From the NCBI GenBank assembly GCA_027493525.1, contig JAOSKN010000001.1, forward strand, positions 682,001-746,000: DNA of 64,000 nt, written 5' to 3'. The translations under genes were made by a program, and so were the position numbers. The notes below the pieces were generated by a model. It was not told where the DNA came from, did no database searches, and saw only the letters and a list, made by a program, of their open reading frames with translations. Shown here one piece after another: positions 1 to 8,315 of this stretch (position 1 is its first letter; every line of letters starts with the position of its first letter). The DNA is from Planctomycetota bacterium. GTDB taxonomy: Bacteria > Planctomycetota > SZUA-567 > H5-PLA8.

Positions 1-178
1 CGGTACAATCCGGCTTGGACGCTTTGCGGCTGGGCCTTTGAATCCGCCTGGAGAATTCGGCCAGCATAATCAAGGACTCGTAGCGCTCGGCGGGCGTCTG
101 TCTGCGGCACGCTTCGTAACGCATGAGCTCCAGCACGCGCCACCTGCGTTTGTAGGCCCGAAGCTCCTGGCGGGTCAT
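1..178 (-). CDS. Small basic helical protein, C-terminus cut off by window edge
   Basis: The first 59 codons are visible, starting MTRQELRAYKRRWRVLELM, preceded by a GGAGG-type ribosome site about 8 bases before the ATG. The visible part is rich in Arg, Lys and Glu and predicted helical, with no signal peptide or membrane segment. I know of short helical PVC-group hypotheticals that begin in a similar way, but I assign no function. It lies 64 bases downstream of the clpB stop on the same strand, so it may be read through from clpB. The reading frame is open to the edge, so the true length is unknown. Confidence 0.6.
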   Translation of the reverse strand, partial: MTRQELRAYKRRWRVLELMRYEACRRQTPAERYESLIMLAEFSRRIQRPSRKASKPDCT

Positions 179-242
179 GGGCACGCCTCCGCGAAACCGC
201 CCATTATACTCGACGCGCGGCCCGCTCCCAAGCCGTTCCCCC

Positions 243-2825
243 TTACCGCTTCGCGCTCGCAAACGTCAGCCCCTCCCCGTTCGGCGCGGCGTCCACCTGG
301 ATCGCGGCGCCCTCGGGGTAGCCGCCGGCCAGCAGTTCGCGCGCCAGCGGGTTGATCAGGTGCAGTTCCAGCACGCGCTTGAGCGGGCGCGCGCCGAAGG
401 CCGGGTCGTAGCCGATCTCGCAGAGGTACTCCTTCGCCTCCCGCGTCAGCTCCACCTTCAGCTTCTTCTCCTCGAAGCGCGCCTGGAGCTGCGCGAGCTG
501 GATCTCGACGATCTTCAGCATCTCGCGCTTGTCGAGCCGCCCGAAGACGATCTGCGCCGTCAGCCGGTTCAGGAACTCCGGCCGGAAGTTCGTGCGCGCG
601 GCCTCCAGCGCCAGCGTTTTGGCCTTCGCCGGGTCGTCCAGCTCGAGCAGGTACTGGCTGCCCAGGTTGCTCGTGAAGAGCACGATCGTGTTGCGGAAGT
701 CCACCGTGCGCCCGTGGCCGTCGGTGAGCCGCCCGTCGTCGAGGAGCTGCAGGAAGACGTTGAGCACCTCCGGCGCGGCCTTCTCGACCTCGTCGCAGAG
801 CACCACGCTGTAGGGTCGCCGCCGCACGGCCTCGGTGAGCTGCCCGCCCTCGTCGTAGCCCACGTAGCCCGGCGGCGCGCCGATCAGCCGGCTTACGCTG
901 TGCTTCTCCATGTATTCGCTGAGGTCGATGCGCACCAGCGCGGCCTCGCTGTCGAAGAGGAACTCCGCCAGCGCCTTCGCCAGCTCGGTCTTGCCCACGC
1001 CGGTCGGGCCCAGGAAGAGGAAACTCCCCAGCGGGCGGTTGGGGTCGGCCAGCCCGGCGCGGCTGCGCCGCACCGCGTTGGAGACCGCCTCCACCGCCTC
1101 GTCCTGACCCACCAGCCGCTCGCGGATGTTCTCCTCCATGCGCAGCAGCTTGACCTTCTCGCTCTCCAGCAGCCGCGTGACGGGAATGCCGGTCCAGCGC
1201 GAGACGATCTTCGCGACGTGCTCGTCGTTGACTTCCTCGTTCAGCAGCGCGCCGCCGCCCTGGAGCTTCTTCAGCTCGTCCTGCTGCGCGGCGATGCGCT
1301 TCTCGGCCTCCGGCAGCTTCCCGTACTTGATCTCCGCCGCACGTTCGAGCTTGCCCTGCCGCGCGGCCTGCTCCTCCTCCAGGCGCAGCGACTCCAGCCG
1401 CTCCTTGTCGGCCCGGATCCGGTCGATGACCGCCTTCTCGTTCTGCCAGCGCGCCCGCAGCGCCTCGGCCTCCTCGCGCTGCTCGGAGAGTTCCTTGCGC
1501 AGCTTCTCCAGCCGCTCCACGCTCGCCTTGTCCTTCTCGCGCTTCAGCGCCGTCTCCTCGATCTCGAGCTGCATGATCCGCCGGCTCAGCCGGTCCAGGC
1601 CCGCCGGCAGGCTGTCCATCTCGATGCGCAACGCGCTCGCCGCCTCGTCGATCAGGTCGATGGCCTTGTCCGGCAGGAAGCGGTCGGCGATGTAGCGCTG
1701 CGAGAGGACCGCCGCGGAGACCAGCGCCCCGTCGGTGATGTGGACCCCGTGGTGGACCTCGTAGCGCTCCTGCAGGCCGCGCAGGATCGCGATGGCGTCC
1801 TCGACGCTCGGCTCGTTGACCATGACCGGCTGGAAGCGCCGCTCCAGCGCCGCGTCCTTCTCCACGTGCTTGCGGTACTCGTCCAGCGTCGTCGCGCCGA
1901 TGCAGCGCAGCTCGCCGCGCGCCAGGGCCGGCTTGAGCATGTTCGCCGCGTCCGCCGCGCCTTCGGCCGCGCCCGCGCCGACGATCGTGTGCAGCTCGTC
2001 GACGAAAAGAATCACGCGCCCGTCGCTCTCCACGACCTCGCGGATCACGCCCTTCAGCCGCTCCTCGAACTCGCCGCGGAACTTCGTCCCCGCGATCAGG
2101 CTCCCCAGGTCCAGCGCGACCAGGCGCTTCTCCTTCAGCCCTTCCGGCACGTCGCCGGCCACGATGCGCCGCGCCAGCCCCTCCGCGATGGCCGTCTTGC
2201 CCACGCCGGGCTCCCCGATCAACACCGGGTTGTTCTTCGTGCGCCGCGAGAGCACCTGCATCACGCGGCGGATCTCCTCGTCCCGCCCGATCACCGGGTC
2301 GAGCTTGCCCTTCCGCGCCAGGTCGGTCAGGTCCTTCCCGTACTTCTCCAGCGCCTGGACCTGCGCCTCGGGGCTCTGCGAGGTCACCCGCTGGCTTCCG
2401 CGCAGCGCCTGGATGCCCTTCAGAACTTGTTCCCGGTTCACGCCCGCGTCGGTGAGCAGCCGCGCCGCCTCGTCCTTCGCCGCAAGCAGCGCCAGGAGCA
2501 GGTGCTCCGTGCTCACGTACTCGTCCTTCAGCTTCGCCGCGACGTCCTCGACCTCCGCCAGCACGCGCCGGAATCCCGTGCTCGGATACGGTTCCGCGCC
2601 CTGCTGCCGCGGGAGCTTGTCCAGGAGCAGGATCACGTCCGCTTTGAGCCGGCTCGGGTCGCTCCCGATCTTCTGCAGCAGCGGCGCGATCAACCCGCCT
2701 TCCTGCGCCAGCAGCGCCGCGAGCAGGTGCGCGTTGGTCAGCTCGGCGTGGTGGTTTTTCAACGCCATCTGCTGCGCGTCTTGCAGCGCTTCCTGAGCCT
2801 TGATCGTGAATTTGTCGATGCGCAT
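243..2825 (-). CDS. clpB: ATP-dependent chaperone ClpB
   Basis: Cytosolic hexameric disaggregase that, with DnaK/DnaJ, threads aggregated proteins through its pore. The 860-residue length matches the family. Domains in order: Clp N-domain repeats (about 1-145), AAA+ module 1 with Walker A GEPGVGKT at 204-211, a long Glu/Lys/Arg-rich coiled-coil middle domain (about 400-525), AAA+ module 2 with Walker A GPTGVGKT near residue 600, and the C-terminal D2-small domain. The start at [10 protein letters not shown] was chosen over a start 10 codons upstream because it matches ClpB N-termini and has GGAGG 7 bases before it. The 200 bases upstream are AT-rich for this genome, as expected of a strong promoter. 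I saw no CIRCE element there. Confidence 0.97.
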   Translation of the reverse strand: MRIDKFTIKAQEALQDAQQMALKNHHAELTNAHLLAALLAQEGGLIAPLLQKIGSDPSRLKADVILLLDKLPRQQGAEPYPSTGFRRVLAEVEDVAAKLKDEYVSTEHLLLALLAAKDEAARLLTDAGVNREQVLKGIQALRGSQRVTSQSPEAQVQALEKYGKDLTDLARKGKLDPVIGRDEEIRRVMQVLSRRTKNNPVLIGEPGVGKTAIAEGLARRIVAGDVPEGLKEKRLVALDLGSLIAGTKFRGEFEERLKGVIREVVESDGRVILFVDELHTIVGAGAAEGAADAANMLKPALARGELRCIGATTLDEYRKHVEKDAALERRFQPVMVNEPSVEDAIAILRGLQERYEVHHGVHITDGALVSAAVLSQRYIADRFLPDKAIDLIDEAASALRIEMDSLPAGLDRLSRRIMQLEIEETALKREKDKASVERLEKLRKELSEQREEAEALRARWQNEKAVIDRIRADKERLESLRLEEEQAARQGKLERAAEIKYGKLPEAEKRIAAQQDELKKLQGGGALLNEEVNDEHVAKIVSRWTGIPVTRLLESEKVKLLRMEENIRERLVGQDEAVEAVSNAVRRSRAGLADPNRPLGSFLFLGPTGVGKTELAKALAEFLFDSEAALVRIDLSEYMEKHSVSRLIGAPPGYVGYDEGGQLTEAVRRRPYSVVLCDEVEKAAPEVLNVFLQLLDDGRLTDGHGRTVDFRNTIVLFTSNLGSQYLLELDDPAKAKTLALEAARTNFRPEFLNRLTAQIVFGRLDKREMLKIVEIQLAQLQARFEEKKLKVELTREAKEYLCEIGYDPAFGARPLKRVLELHLINPLARELLAGGYPEGAAIQVDAAPNGEGLTFASAKR

Positions 2826-3022
2826 GAGCGAGCCTCCGGGACCGCCTCCGCGCAAGATATATCAACTGGTATACCAAGAAGCCTAAATCGCCCTAATTCC
2901 CATAACATTCTTAAATTAAACAGGTTGCTTAATGATAGGGGCGGCCGCAAAGCCGAATAATCTACCTATGTGTCGATTTGACAAGCCTATTCAACACATA
3001 TTAGAGGAGGCGTTGCGCTGCC
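2826..3022. promoter_or_regulatory. AT-rich clpB upstream region, promoter likely
   Basis: This 197-base gap lies between the stop of the 3023-3526 gene and the clpB start and is far richer in A and T than its surroundings. On the minus strand it contains several weak sigma-70-like hexamers, including TTGTCA and a TATATC near the clpB start, but none is well spaced enough to call the promoter. No CIRCE inverted repeat (TTAGCACTC type) and no clear HspR/HAIR repeat were seen, so the mode of heat-shock control is open. Confidence 0.35.
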
Positions 3023-3526
3023 TCACTTCGGCGTGCCGAACTTCAGGGTCTTCAGCACCCGCTCTTGAAACTCCCCCGGCACGATGCCCTTTTCCGCGTC
3101 GAAATGCGCCGAGAAGACCACGAAGTATCCGAAGCCCTCGGTCGGCAGAGGGATCAGCACGCCGGCGCAGGCGTCCACCCAGGGGGTCTCCTGTACGGTC
3201 CACGCCAGCGCGGGCTGCCACGCGCCGCCGACCTTGACCTTGCCGGCGCCCTGCCGCGCGAACCTGTTTCCGGGCCGGTCGATCCGTTCGACGAGTTCCT
3301 CCAGGGTGGGCAGCTTGCCTTTGGGGCCGCCGCGCACCAGCCGGATGGACAGATGGCAAGGGCCGCCCGGCGGCCCGCTCATCGTGACAAGCCGGTCGGG
3401 CTCAACGTACAGATGCGCGATCAATCCTGCTTTGGTCAGGTCGAAGCAGACCTCGACCGGCGGGAAACCGTGGGCCTGGGCCTCCTCGGCCCGGATCCGG
3501 ACGGGCTTGTCCATCAGCATGGCCAC
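3023..3526 (-). CDS. Conserved-looking soluble protein of unknown function
   Basis: 167 residues with no signal peptide and no membrane segment. It reads as an alternating beta/alpha globular protein with a Gly/Pro-rich centre (RPGNRFARQGAGKVKVGG) and a C-terminal helix ending KTLKFGTPK. I do not recognise the family; the general look resembles small DUF1795/DcrB-like proteins, but I cannot support that. The GTG start has GAGGAGG 7 bases upstream; an ATG two codons inside is the alternative. The ribosome site overlaps the stop codon of the methyltransferase gene upstream (12-base gap), so the two genes are almost certainly cotranscribed and probably translationally coupled. Confidence 0.75.
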   Translation of the reverse strand: MAMLMDKPVRIRAEEAQAHGFPPVEVCFDLTKAGLIAHLYVEPDRLVTMSGPPGGPCHLSIRLVRGGPKGKLPTLEELVERIDRPGNRFARQGAGKVKVGGAWQPALAWTVQETPWVDACAGVLIPLPTEGFGYFVVFSAHFDAEKGIVPGEFQERVLKTLKFGTPK

Positions 3527-3538
3527 GGGGCGCCCTCC

Positions 3539-4690
3539 TCAAATCCTGGGCGGCAGGATCTCGTATTTCAGCGCGCGCGCGTCGATCTTGCCCAGGCGCA
3601 GCGGGAATTTTCGCGCCGCTTTCATGCTCAAAAAGCGCGTCAGTTCGGCGTTGCCGGAGAGGATCCACGCGTTCGCGCCGCCGCAATGCCGCTTCAGGAA
3701 GCGCCCCAGCTCGCGCCAGGAGGCTTCGAGTTCGGGCGAATCGAGCCGCTCGCCCCACGGCGGGTTGCAGACCGCGAGCGCCGGCTTGACCGGCGGGGCG
3801 TACGTCGCCACGTCCGCGCTCGAAAACCGGATGAAGCGCTCGACCCCGGCCGCGCGGGCGTCCTTCTTCGCGAGCGAGATCGAGCCCGCATGAACGTCGT
3901 TGGCCATGAGTTCGCCCGCGGGCTTGGGCCGCGCCAGGTCCCGCGCCTCCTCGAGCGCGGCGTTCCAGGCTCGCTTCTCGAAGTCCGGCCACGCCTCGAA
4001 CGGAAATCCCTGACGCAGCAACCCCGGCGCGCGGTTCATGGCCCACAGCGCGGCCTCGATGACGAAGGTCCCGCTCCCGCACATCGGGTCGAGCAGCGGC
4101 GCGCCGCGGTCCCACGCGGTCAATTGAAGGATCCCCGCGGCGACGGCCTCGTTAAGCGAACTCTTGTGCAGCGCGTCGCGGTAGCCGCGCTTGTGGAGCG
4201 TGACGCCGCTCAGGTCCCGGTAGAGCACGGCCTCGTCGCGGTGCAGGTACAGGAACAGCGGCAGGTCCGCGCGGTTCGGATCCACGTTGGGCCGCTCCCC
4301 GCCCTTGGCGCGGAAGGTATCGCAGAGCGCGTCCTTGACGGTCAGCGCGGCGTACTTGCTGTGCGTAAGCGCGCTGTCCCAGACGCGGGCCTCGACCGAG
4401 AATGTCTGGTCCACGCGCATCAGCGACGTCCAGTCCAGCCCGCGCGCCCACTCGTAGAGTTCCTCCGATCCGACCACCGGCGCGCGCGCGTGCTCCTGGA
4501 GCACGCGGATGCCGGCGCGCAGCCAGAGGTTCGCGCGGTAGCCGGTCGCGGTTTCGCCCTGAAACCAGACGCCGGAGCTCCCCGGCTCGATCGCGCTCGC
4601 GCGGATGGGCTCGGTGGCGAGTTCCCCCGCCACGACCTCCTCGAGGCCCTTGGCGCAGGTGACGAAGTAGCGGTGGAGCGGCGCGGGCAT
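3539..4690 (-). CDS. THUMP-domain class I SAM-dependent RNA methyltransferase (RlmL N-terminal-like)
   Basis: Predicted N2-guanine methyltransferase acting on rRNA. 383 residues: ferredoxin-like plus THUMP domain (about 1-165), then a Rossmann methyltransferase domain with the SAM-binding DPMCGSGTF at 201-209 and the catalytic NPPWGER at 309-315, the [ND]PPY/W-type motif of N-methyltransferases. The length fits single-domain RlmL/YpsC relatives and not the two-domain fused E. coli RlmKL (about 700 residues). The exact target base cannot be read from the sequence. The gene is divergent from the hydrolase at 4824 with a 133-base shared upstream region. Confidence 0.92.
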   Translation of the reverse strand: MPAPLHRYFVTCAKGLEEVVAGELATEPIRASAIEPGSSGVWFQGETATGYRANLWLRAGIRVLQEHARAPVVGSEELYEWARGLDWTSLMRVDQTFSVEARVWDSALTHSKYAALTVKDALCDTFRAKGGERPNVDPNRADLPLFLYLHRDEAVLYRDLSGVTLHKRGYRDALHKSSLNEAVAAGILQLTAWDRGAPLLDPMCGSGTFVIEAALWAMNRAPGLLRQGFPFEAWPDFEKRAWNAALEEARDLARPKPAGELMANDVHAGSISLAKKDARAAGVERFIRFSSADVATYAPPVKPALAVCNPPWGERLDSPELEASWRELGRFLKRHCGGANAWILSGNAELTRFLSMKAARKFPLRLGKIDARALKYEILPPRI

Positions 4691-4823
4691 CCGAGGCTTA
4701 TAGCACGCGCCGCCGAGAAGGCGAGTCAGGCGGCGCGGAACGACCTTCCAAGGCGCTTCAATCGTCCTTTGCGTCCCACTCCAACGTTACTATCGTCGTC
4801 TGGGTTACCCTTCGGAGTTACCC

Positions 4824-6824
4824 ATGCCCGCCGCGTCCGGCATCGCGCCTGGAAAAGTCCCCGCCGTCGACCGCCGGCTCCTCGAAATCCGGCACACCCA
4901 CTACCCGTTCGCCTTTCAGGCCCCGCCCACCCTCGCGGCCTGGAAGCGCCGGCGCGAGGAGCTGCGGCGCCAACTCCGCCTCGCGCTCGGACTCTGGCCG
5001 ATGCCTCCGCGCGCGAAGTCCAAACCCCTCGTGACGCGCCGCACGCTCCGCGACGGCTACGCCATCGAAAACGTCTGCCTCGAATCGCTCCCCGGCCTCC
5101 ACGCGACCGGCAACCTCTATCGCCCGCATCCCCTGCCGAAAGGCGCGCGCTGCCCGGCGCTCCTGATCCCGCATGGGCACTGGCCCGAAGGCCGGCTCGT
5201 GAATCGCGGCCCGGAGGGCGACAGCATGCCCGGCCTGGCGATCAACATCGCCCTGCGCGGCGGCTTCGCCTTCACCTACGACATGCTCGGCTACAACGAT
5301 TCCAAGGCGCTTAGCCACCGCTTCGGGCGCGAGCGCGTCGAGACCGACGCCTTGTGGGGGCTCTCGCTGCTGGGGCTCCAGACGCTCAACAGCCTCGCCG
5401 TCCTGGAGTACCTGCTCGCGCGGCCGGAGGTCGATCCCGAACGCGTCGCGTGCAGCGGCGCCAGTGGCGGCGGCACGCAGACCTTCGTCCTCGCGGCCCT
5501 CGACGAACGCGTCCGCGCCTGCGCCCCGGCGGTGATGGTCGGGAGCGTGATGCAGGGCGGCTGCCTCTGCGAGAACGCGCCGGGCCTGCGGCTGGGGACG
5601 AACAACCTCGAACTCGCCGCGCTGGCCGCCCCGCGCCCGCAATTGCTGATCTCGTGCACGCAGGACTGGACCGCGCGCACGCCCTGGCTGGAATTCCCCG
5701 CGGTCCGCTCGGCCTACGCCCTCTACGGCGCGCGCGCCGCGAAGCGGATCGAATACTACCACCAGCACGCGCCGCACAATTACAACCGCGCCAGCCGCGA
5801 GGCGCTCTACGCCTGGCTGGGCCGGCTCTGGTTCGGCCAGACCGCGCCGGCCTGCGCGAAGGAAATCCCGTTCCAGGCCGAGCCGCTCGGACGGCTGCGC
5901 GTCTTCCCCGGCAAGCGCAAGCCCAAAGGCGCGCTGGGCGAGGAGGCGCTGCTCGAGGCCTGGAAGGCCGCCGCGCGGAAGGCCACGCGCGCGCTCAAGC
6001 CCAAGACGCCGCGGAAGCTTAAAGTCTACCGCCAGGCCGCCGGGCCGCTCCTGGCCCAGGTCCTCCGCGCGCGGACGCCATCCCCCGGCGACCTGCGCGT
6101 CGAACGCACGCCTTTCGTGACCGCCGCAGGGCGCATCGTCGCGGGGCTCTCGCGCCTGGCCCTCTCGCGCCGCGAGCACGGCGACCGCGTCACCGGTCTG
6201 CTCTTGAACCCGGCGGGCCGCCGGCGCGGCGGGGTCATCGCATGGCATCACGGCGGCGCGTGCCACCTGGTCGATCCCGTCTCCGGTCAGCCCGACCCGC
6301 GCCTCGCGGCGTTGCGAGCGCGCGGCGCGGCCGTGCTGGCCCTGGACGTCTTCGAAGCCCCCACGCAGCCCGGCCGGCCGCACGGCCTCCAGCATGACCT
6401 GACCTTCAATCCCGCGGCGCTCTGCGAGCGCGTCCAGGACCTGCTCACGGTCCTCGCGTGGCTGCGCGCGCAGGGCGGCCCGGTGGCGCTATGGGGCATC
6501 GCGCACGCCGGCGCGTGGACGCTGCTGGCGGCGGCGCGGGCCGAAGGCGTCGCGCGCGTCGCCGCCGATCTGGCCGGCCTCGGCCCCGACGACGAACAGG
6601 ACTACCGCTGGCGCGCCTCCGCCCCGGGCCTCCTGCGCGCCGGAGGCCTGCCCGCCGCCGCGGCGCTCCAGGCGCCTCGCCCGCTCCTTTTATATGGCGC
6701 CAGGCAGGGCTTCGATTTCGCCACGCCTCGCGCGGCCTACAAGGCGGCCCGGAAGACCAAGGCGCTGGAAGACTTAAAAAAGGAGCCGGACGCGGAGCAA
6801 TTGGCTGCTTGGCTGGTGGGGTAG
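4824..6824 (+). CDS. Acetyl xylan esterase-like alpha/beta hydrolase
   Basis: 666-residue protein with an alpha/beta-hydrolase domain in about residues 100-335: an oxyanion-region PHGHW, and a nucleophile elbow GASGGGTQ in place of the classical G-x-S-x-G, as in acetyl-xylan-esterase/dienelactone-hydrolase relatives. A His-rich stretch (YYHQHAPHNYN) probably carries the catalytic His. The second half (about 380-660) repeats an alpha/beta-like pattern, including AWHHGGACH and ALWGIAHAGAW, so this may be a degenerate second hydrolase module. No signal peptide is visible, so a cytosolic or non-classical location is likely. The substrate is unknown; a polysaccharide acyl ester is plausible from family use. 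The start has only a weak ribosome site. Confidence 0.78.
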   Translation: MPAASGIAPGKVPAVDRRLLEIRHTHYPFAFQAPPTLAAWKRRREELRRQLRLALGLWPMPPRAKSKPLVTRRTLRDGYAIENVCLESLPGLHATGNLYRPHPLPKGARCPALLIPHGHWPEGRLVNRGPEGDSMPGLAINIALRGGFAFTYDMLGYNDSKALSHRFGRERVETDALWGLSLLGLQTLNSLAVLEYLLARPEVDPERVACSGASGGGTQTFVLAALDERVRACAPAVMVGSVMQGGCLCENAPGLRLGTNNLELAALAAPRPQLLISCTQDWTARTPWLEFPAVRSAYALYGARAAKRIEYYHQHAPHNYNRASREALYAWLGRLWFGQTAPACAKEIPFQAEPLGRLRVFPGKRKPKGALGEEALLEAWKAAARKATRALKPKTPRKLKVYRQAAGPLLAQVLRARTPSPGDLRVERTPFVTAAGRIVAGLSRLALSRREHGDRVTGLLLNPAGRRRGGVIAWHHGGACHLVDPVSGQPDPRLAALRARGAAVLALDVFEAPTQPGRPHGLQHDLTFNPAALCERVQDLLTVLAWLRAQGGPVALWGIAHAGAWTLLAAARAEGVARVAADLAGLGPDDEQDYRWRASAPGLLRAGGLPAAAALQAPRPLLLYGARQGFDFATPRAAYKAARKTKALEDLKKEPDAEQLAAWLVG

Positions 6825-6829
6825 TATCT

Positions 6830-6919
6830 GAAGTATGAAGTAGGAAGTATGAAAGGGACTACGGTTGAGGCCAAGCCTCACTTCTTCATCCTTCCCATTT
6901 CATACTTCATCCTTCTTCC
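6830..6919. repeat. GAAGTAT-type heptamer array with inverted copy; probable two-way terminator
   Basis: Between two convergent genes, three copies of a 7-base unit (GAAGTAT, GAAGTAG, GAAGTAT) occupy 6830-6854, and an imperfect reverse-complement array of CTTCAT/CATACTTC units occupies 6881-6919. Transcripts from either strand could fold into a long hairpin with a loop of about 26 bases containing a smaller GAGGCC/AAGCCTC hairpin. Position and symmetry suggest it ends transcription from both sides. It belongs to the heptamer-repeat class seen at several other places in the window. Confidence 0.7.
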
Positions 6920-6925
6920 CGGCTT

Positions 6926-7534
6926 TCACGCGAACCGGCACGTCTTCTTGCCCGCCTTCGCCAGCCGCTTCAAATACTCCGCCAGCGAAATCTCCACCGC
7001 GCCGAAGCGCTCCAGATGCGGCGTGAGGTACTGCACCTCCAGCAGCTCGAAGCCGCGCTCCTTCAGGCGCGCGACGAGCCCCGCCAGCGCTACCTTCGAC
7101 GCGTCGGTCATGCGGTGGAACTTCGACTCCGCGCAGAAGGCCGCGCCCATCTGCACGCCGTACGTGCCGCCCACGAGCCGGCCCGCGTGCCAGACCTCCA
7201 CCGAGTGCGCCTTGCCTTCGCGGTGCAGTTCCCCGTAGACGCGGTAGAAGTCGGCGGTGATCCACGTCGGCTCGCGCTCGGCGCAGCCGCGCATGACCTC
7301 CAGGAAGGCGCGGTCGCAGGTGGTCTCGAAGCGCCCTTGCCGCAGCGTCTTCCGCAGCGAGCGCGAGACATGAAAACCGTCCAAGGGAATGATCGCGCGC
7401 GGATCGGGACGGTGCCAGGTCACCGCCTGCACTTCGGCCGCGCCCATGGGGAAAATGCCCTGCCGGTACGCCGCCTCGACGAGCCGGAGGTCCAGGTCGC
7501 GCGTCAAACCCACCAGGTCGTTCATGCGCCGCAT
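6926..7534 (-). CDS. aat: Leucyl/phenylalanyl-tRNA--protein transferase
   Basis: Transfers Leu or Phe from aminoacyl-tRNA to the N-terminal Lys/Arg of proteins, marking them for ClpAP (N-degron pathway). The 202-residue product carries hallmark stretches of the family: AYRQGIFPMG near the N-terminus, ITADFYRVYGELHREGKAHS, VEVWHAGRLVGGTYGV, and AAFCAESKFHRMTDASKVAL. It ends with the family-typical short basic tail. I place the start at the ATG for MRRMND; the ATG three codons later is equally possible because neither has a strong ribosome site. clpA/clpS are not in this window; clpB is nearby but not adjacent. Confidence 0.95.
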   Translation of the reverse strand: MRRMNDLVGLTRDLDLRLVEAAYRQGIFPMGAAEVQAVTWHRPDPRAIIPLDGFHVSRSLRKTLRQGRFETTCDRAFLEVMRGCAEREPTWITADFYRVYGELHREGKAHSVEVWHAGRLVGGTYGVQMGAAFCAESKFHRMTDASKVALAGLVARLKERGFELLEVQYLTPHLERFGAVEISLAEYLKRLAKAGKKTCRFA

Positions 7535-7686
7535 TATGCCGCCGCGGCATGCGGGCGCCATAGGCAGGGCGGTGGACGACGAACCGTAATCTCGCATGCG
7601 CGGCTTGATCCCGGCTGTCCGCTGCCGCTCCGCGGCGCGCCGATTGCCCTCTGTCCGCCTCGCGCCGCCCCCGCTATTCTAGGCTC

Positions 7687-8184
7687 ATGCACCCCGTCCG
7701 CATGCTCGCCTCGTCCGCTCGCAAGGACATCCCTTCGCCGCTCTGCGCGATCTGCGGGGACGCGAAGCTCGTCACTTACCGCGAAGTCTACGTCCCCATG
7801 CGCCAGGGCGGCGCGATTCAGCTCACGCTCCCCTTCAACGACCTGGCCTACAAGCGCTGGCACGCGGCGCGGCTGCTCTACTGGATCGCCGTCGGCGCCG
7901 GCGGGGTCTTCTTCATCGCGGCCTGCGGCGTGGCCATCTGGAGCAGCGGCGTCCTGGCCGTCCTCGTGTATCTGGGCGGCTGCGCGCTCCCGCTCTGGAC
8001 CCATCTCGCCATCCTGCGCGGCAGCGGGCCCGAGATCGAAACCGCGCAGCAGGGCGCGCTGATCCTCTGGCTTCCTGACGCCAAGGCGGCGCAAGCCTTC
8101 CAGGCCGCCGTCAACCAGGCCGAAGCGCTTCTGATTCACGCTCAACTCCAGCCCGATCCATACTCACAACTTAATGAAAAATAA
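7687..8184 (+). CDS. Small membrane protein with CxxC motif, unknown function
   Basis: 165 residues. An N-terminal soluble segment contains CAICGD (a lone CxxC, perhaps half of a metal site). Two adjacent hydrophobic helices follow at about 62-85 and 87-110, then a short soluble C-terminal domain rich in Ala and Gln. No recognised family. The arrangement looks like a cytoplasmic domain pair joined by a helical membrane hairpin. It stands alone: divergent from aat (152-base gap) and 131 bases before the glycoside-hydrolase-like gene. Confidence 0.65.
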   Translation: MHPVRMLASSARKDIPSPLCAICGDAKLVTYREVYVPMRQGGAIQLTLPFNDLAYKRWHAARLLYWIAVGAGGVFFIAACGVAIWSSGVLAVLVYLGGCALPLWTHLAILRGSGPEIETAQQGALILWLPDAKAAQAFQAAVNQAEALLIHAQLQPDPYSQLNEK

Positions 8185-8315
8185 CAGGTTGCGCGGCATG
8201 CCGCCTCATGCCCTCAAGCGATTATTTCTCAAAAAGTAGGTGTACTAGCGCACAATTGGGGTACGTAACCTACGGCGGGGGCCGCTCGCGCCCTCCTCAT
8301 AGGGGAGACTCGCTC

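Noticed and set aside
177..2960. Very long open frame on the strand opposite clpB
   Set aside because: It mirrors a gene with every ClpB motif; the product is Arg/Leu/Gln-rich with no domain and no ribosome site. High GC content produces long antisense frames throughout this window.
2826..3022. CIRCE or HAIR heat-shock operator before clpB
   Set aside because: I read both strands and found no TTAGCACTC-type or CTTGAGT-type inverted repeat.
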